A DNA stretch of 23,453 nt from CAZECR01 sp964510495 (GTDB lineage Bacteria; Patescibacteriota; Patescibacteriia; Magasanikbacterales; GWA2-37-8). The DNA lies in contig CAZECR010000015.1 of NCBI GenBank assembly GCA_964510495.1, positions 1 to 23,453 of the forward strand. Reading direction: 5' to 3'. Shown piece after piece: positions 21,724 to 23,453 of this stretch. Within the stretch, counting starts at the first letter, position 1. Every line of letters begins with the position of its first letter. A program made the translations under genes and the position numbers. Under the pieces are notes generated by a model. That model was not told the DNA's origin. It worked only from the letters and a program-made list of their open reading frames with translations, and ran no database searches.

Positions 21724-23049
21724 ATGAAAAAGGAGGCTTGGGTAGTTGCTGTCGATATGGGATACGGGCACCAACGTGCTGCATATCCCCTCCGCCACCT
21801 CTCCCCTACAGGGAAAGTACTTATCGCCAATAACTACGAAGGAATTCCGGCCAGCGATTACCGGCTATGGCATGGTGGCCAAAAATTCTACGAATCTATT
21901 TCTCGCCTGAGCAATGTACCACTCATTGGCGGAATTATTTTTAGTCTTTTAGATAAGTTTCAAGAAGTACCGCCTTTTTATCCACGACGTGATTTATCGG
22001 CGCCCAACCTTCAAGTCAGGCAAAATTACTATTTAGTAAACAAGGGTTGGGGCAAAGACCTCATCAATTATCTCAATAAAAAAAACATTCCGCTTATTAC
22101 CACTTTTTTTACTGTGGCGTTCATGGCGGAAGAGCATGGTTTTAAAAATGATATTTACGTCGTGATTTGTGATTCAGACATAAGCCGTGCCTGGGCCCCA
22201 CTCCACCCAAGCAAAAGTCGCATTAAATATTTCGCTCCTTGCCGCCAGGTGGTGAGCCGACTCAAGCTCTATGGCATTAAAGAAGAAAATATTTTTTTAA
22301 CTGGGTTTCCACTCCCTGAAGAAAATATCGGGACAACACATTTAAAAACGCTGCAGCATGATTTGGCCGAACGCATCATCAATCTTGATCCAGAAAAACG
22401 CTATCGCCAAAAATACGCTTCAACTATCAAACAATTTTTAACCAAAATTAAACTGGGCGTCAGTCATCATCACCCTCTCACACTCACGTTTGCCGTTGGC
22501 GGGGCCGGTGCACAACGTAAAATTGCCGATGCTATCTTGTACAGCCTCAAAGATACAATTCTTAAGAAGAAAATTAACCTGAACCTCGTCGCTGGTAGCC
22601 GCAACGATGTTTATTTGTATTTCAAACAGCGCATCTGCGAACTCGGGCTTGATAAACGGCTTGGTAAAAATCTCCAGATTATTTTTGCAGTAGACAAAGA
22701 AGACTATTTTAAAATCTTTAACGAGGCACTCCGTACAACCGATATTCTCTGGACCAAACCAAGTGAGCTCGTCTTCTATTCTGCCCTCGGTCTACCTATT
22801 ATCATGGCACCTTCTTTAGGCAGCCAAGAAAAATTCAACCGTATCTGGCTCAAAACAATTGATGGCGGCATTAGTCAGAATGACCCACGGTATACGCACG
22901 AATGGTTGTTTGACTGGATTAATTCCGGCTGGCTGGCGGAAGCGGCGATGTCAGGGTACCTTGATGCACGACAATTTGGGGTGAAAAATATCATGGACGT
23001 TGTGTTTAATGGCGCCAAACAGCCAGAAAAGAATTATCAACTGCTCTAA
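21724..23049 (+). CDS. Putative GT-B-fold glycosyltransferase (MurG/MGDG synthase-like), family uncertain
   Basis: The 441-aa product is soluble. The N-terminal Rossmann-like half starts KEAWVVAVDMGYGHQRAA; the M-G-x-G-H-x-R-A-A loop (12-20) resembles the GGGH-x-x-A loop of MurG and diacylglycerol glucosyl- or galactosyltransferases. Helices and strands such as IYVVICDSDISRAW lead to NIFLTGFPLPEENIG, the usual inter-domain linker. The C-terminal half has LTFAVGGAGAQRKIADAIL, WTKPSELVFYSALGLPIIMAPSLGSQEKFNR; the last resembles the nucleotide-sugar site of GT28/GT4 enzymes. The ATG at 21724 is preferred over a TTG at 21682. No Shine-Dalgarno sequence. A TATACT at 21646-21651 may be its -10 box, but no good -35 box fits. 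A surface glycolipid or glycan role is inferred. Confidence 0.72.
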   Translation: MKKEAWVVAVDMGYGHQRAAYPLRHLSPTGKVLIANNYEGIPASDYRLWHGGQKFYESISRLSNVPLIGGIIFSLLDKFQEVPPFYPRRDLSAPNLQVRQNYYLVNKGWGKDLINYLNKKNIPLITTFFTVAFMAEEHGFKNDIYVVICDSDISRAWAPLHPSKSRIKYFAPCRQVVSRLKLYGIKEENIFLTGFPLPEENIGTTHLKTLQHDLAERIINLDPEKRYRQKYASTIKQFLTKIKLGVSHHHPLTLTFAVGGAGAQRKIADAILYSLKDTILKKKINLNLVAGSRNDVYLYFKQRICELGLDKRLGKNLQIIFAVDKEDYFKIFNEALRTTDILWTKPSELVFYSALGLPIIMAPSLGSQEKFNRIWLKTIDGGISQNDPRYTHEWLFDWINSGWLAEAAMSGYLDARQFGVKNIMDVVFNGAKQPEKNYQLL

Positions 23050-23051
23050 GG

Positions 23052-23080
23052 TTGACAGCTCCCCCGTCCCCCGTTATACT
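23052..23080 (+). promoter_or_regulatory. Consensus promoter of the small ORF and tRNA-Asn
   Basis: TTGACA (23052-23057), a 17-base C-rich spacer and TATACT (23075-23080). It starts two bases after the stop of the putative glycosyltransferase gene and lies 21 bases before the next ATG. It is the best promoter match in the window. Confidence 0.82.
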
Positions 23081-23101
23081 AATACCGTTCTCGAAAATTC
23101 T

Positions 23102-23332
23102 ATGAGTAAAGATCGTTTTCCACCAAAGAGCGTACCCATTGTGATTGCCAGCAAAAAACTAGCTGAAATTCCCTATGGAGGCATGTTAGACGGAGTAGTA
23201 ATTGGTGGCGAAGAAAATGTTCGAGAAGGCAGAATAACATTTCCAACTACAACCGGATTGGTAGATGGAAAAAAAGCTGTCATTCCGCCAAAAGAACGGG
23301 ATATCCTTCCCCCACACCAATCACGTAAATAA
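23102..23332 (+). CDS. Small protein of unknown function upstream of tRNA-Asn
   Basis: Not recognised. The 76-aa product (MSKDRFPPKSVPIVIAS...) has no signal peptide or membrane helix. It is rich in Gly, Pro, Lys and Val, with a probable strand-rich middle part (GGMLDGVVIGGEENVREGRITF). Both ends are basic and Pro-containing. The frame runs back to 23000 inside the preceding gene, but the promoter at 23052-23080 sets the ATG at 23102 as start. No Shine-Dalgarno sequence lies in the short leader. The stop is only seven bases before the tRNA, so both are probably made from one transcript. Because the promoter is strong and the frame intact, I regard it as a real gene. Confidence 0.65.
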   Translation: MSKDRFPPKSVPIVIASKKLAEIPYGGMLDGVVIGGEENVREGRITFPTTTGLVDGKKAVIPPKERDILPPHQSRK

Positions 23333-23339
23333 AATCTAT

Positions 23340-23414
23340 TCCCGGGTAGCGCAGCGGTAGCGCAGTTGGCTGTTAACCAATTGGTCGTCGGTTCGAATCC
23401 GACCCCGGGAGCCA
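23340..23414 (+). tRNA. tRNA-Asn(GUU)
   Basis: Complete cloverleaf. Acceptor arms TCCCGGG (23340-23346) and CCCGGGA (23404-23410); D-stem GCGC/GCGC; anticodon stem GTTGG/CCAAT with loop CTGTTAA and anticodon GTT at 23372-23374; T-arm GTCGG-TTCGAAT-CCGAC. The discriminator is G and the CCA end is encoded. Six Ts follow at once (23415-23420) and may help termination. Confidence 0.95.
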
Positions 23415-23453
23415 TTTTTTCTTGTGAATCCGTCCGATTCGTATTCAGACTTC

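Noticed and set aside
23173..23415. Minus-strand frame with MAPGVGFEPTTNWLTANCATA
   Set aside because: This is the antisense translation of the tRNA gene, a well-known spurious protein in databases.

Overview
The window looks like a piece of a small bacterial chromosome of moderate GC content, most likely from the Patescibacteria (CPR), perhaps near Magasanikbacteria or other Parcubacteria. This is inference. It rests on compact gene packing, a two-helix type IV secretion pilin-like protein, a short MetG, many small membrane or secreted proteins of unknown role, and an almost complete lack of Shine-Dalgarno sequences. TAA, TAG and TGA all serve as stops, so the standard bacterial code applies. 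No IS element, integrase, prophage or CRISPR array is visible.

Region 1 (1-3777, minus strand) is the first part of an F1Fo ATP synthase operon: a small AtpZ/AtpI-type protein, subunits a, c, b and delta, and the N-terminal ~80% of alpha. A consensus promoter lies just before the first gene, so its mRNA would be almost leaderless. atpE (subunit c) is bracketed by strong RNA hairpins.

Region 2 (3836-14013, minus strand) is a tightly packed series: an Nramp-related metal transporter, an anchored PIG-L deacetylase, RsmI, MetG, CvpA, a SIMPL (DUF541) protein, a DUF2628-like membrane protein, a TatD nuclease and a full-length P-type (type II) cation ATPase. Promoters are visible before the Nramp gene and before rsmI.

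Region 3 (14077-20599) is accessory. It holds a secreted Lys/Ala-rich small protein, the pilin-like protein, a 326-base non-coding stretch, a putative lipoprotein, a GT-C-like membrane protein coupled to a DUF6629 protein, and a glutathione S-transferase. Two orphan genes (16385-17017 and 20231-20599) stand out by strong Shine-Dalgarno sites and flanking hairpins; the second is also clearly GC-rich.

Region 4 (20600-23453, plus strand) has a 100-N scaffold gap flanked by identical 55-base sequences (probably an unmerged contig overlap), an FkbM methyltransferase, a GT-B-like putative glycosyltransferase, a 76-aa orphan with a textbook promoter, and tRNA-Asn(GUU).

Promoters here mostly follow the sigma-70 pattern with 16-17 base spacers. 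Several place the transcription start within a few bases of the ATG. Leaderless or SD-independent initiation therefore seems to be the normal mode in this genome.
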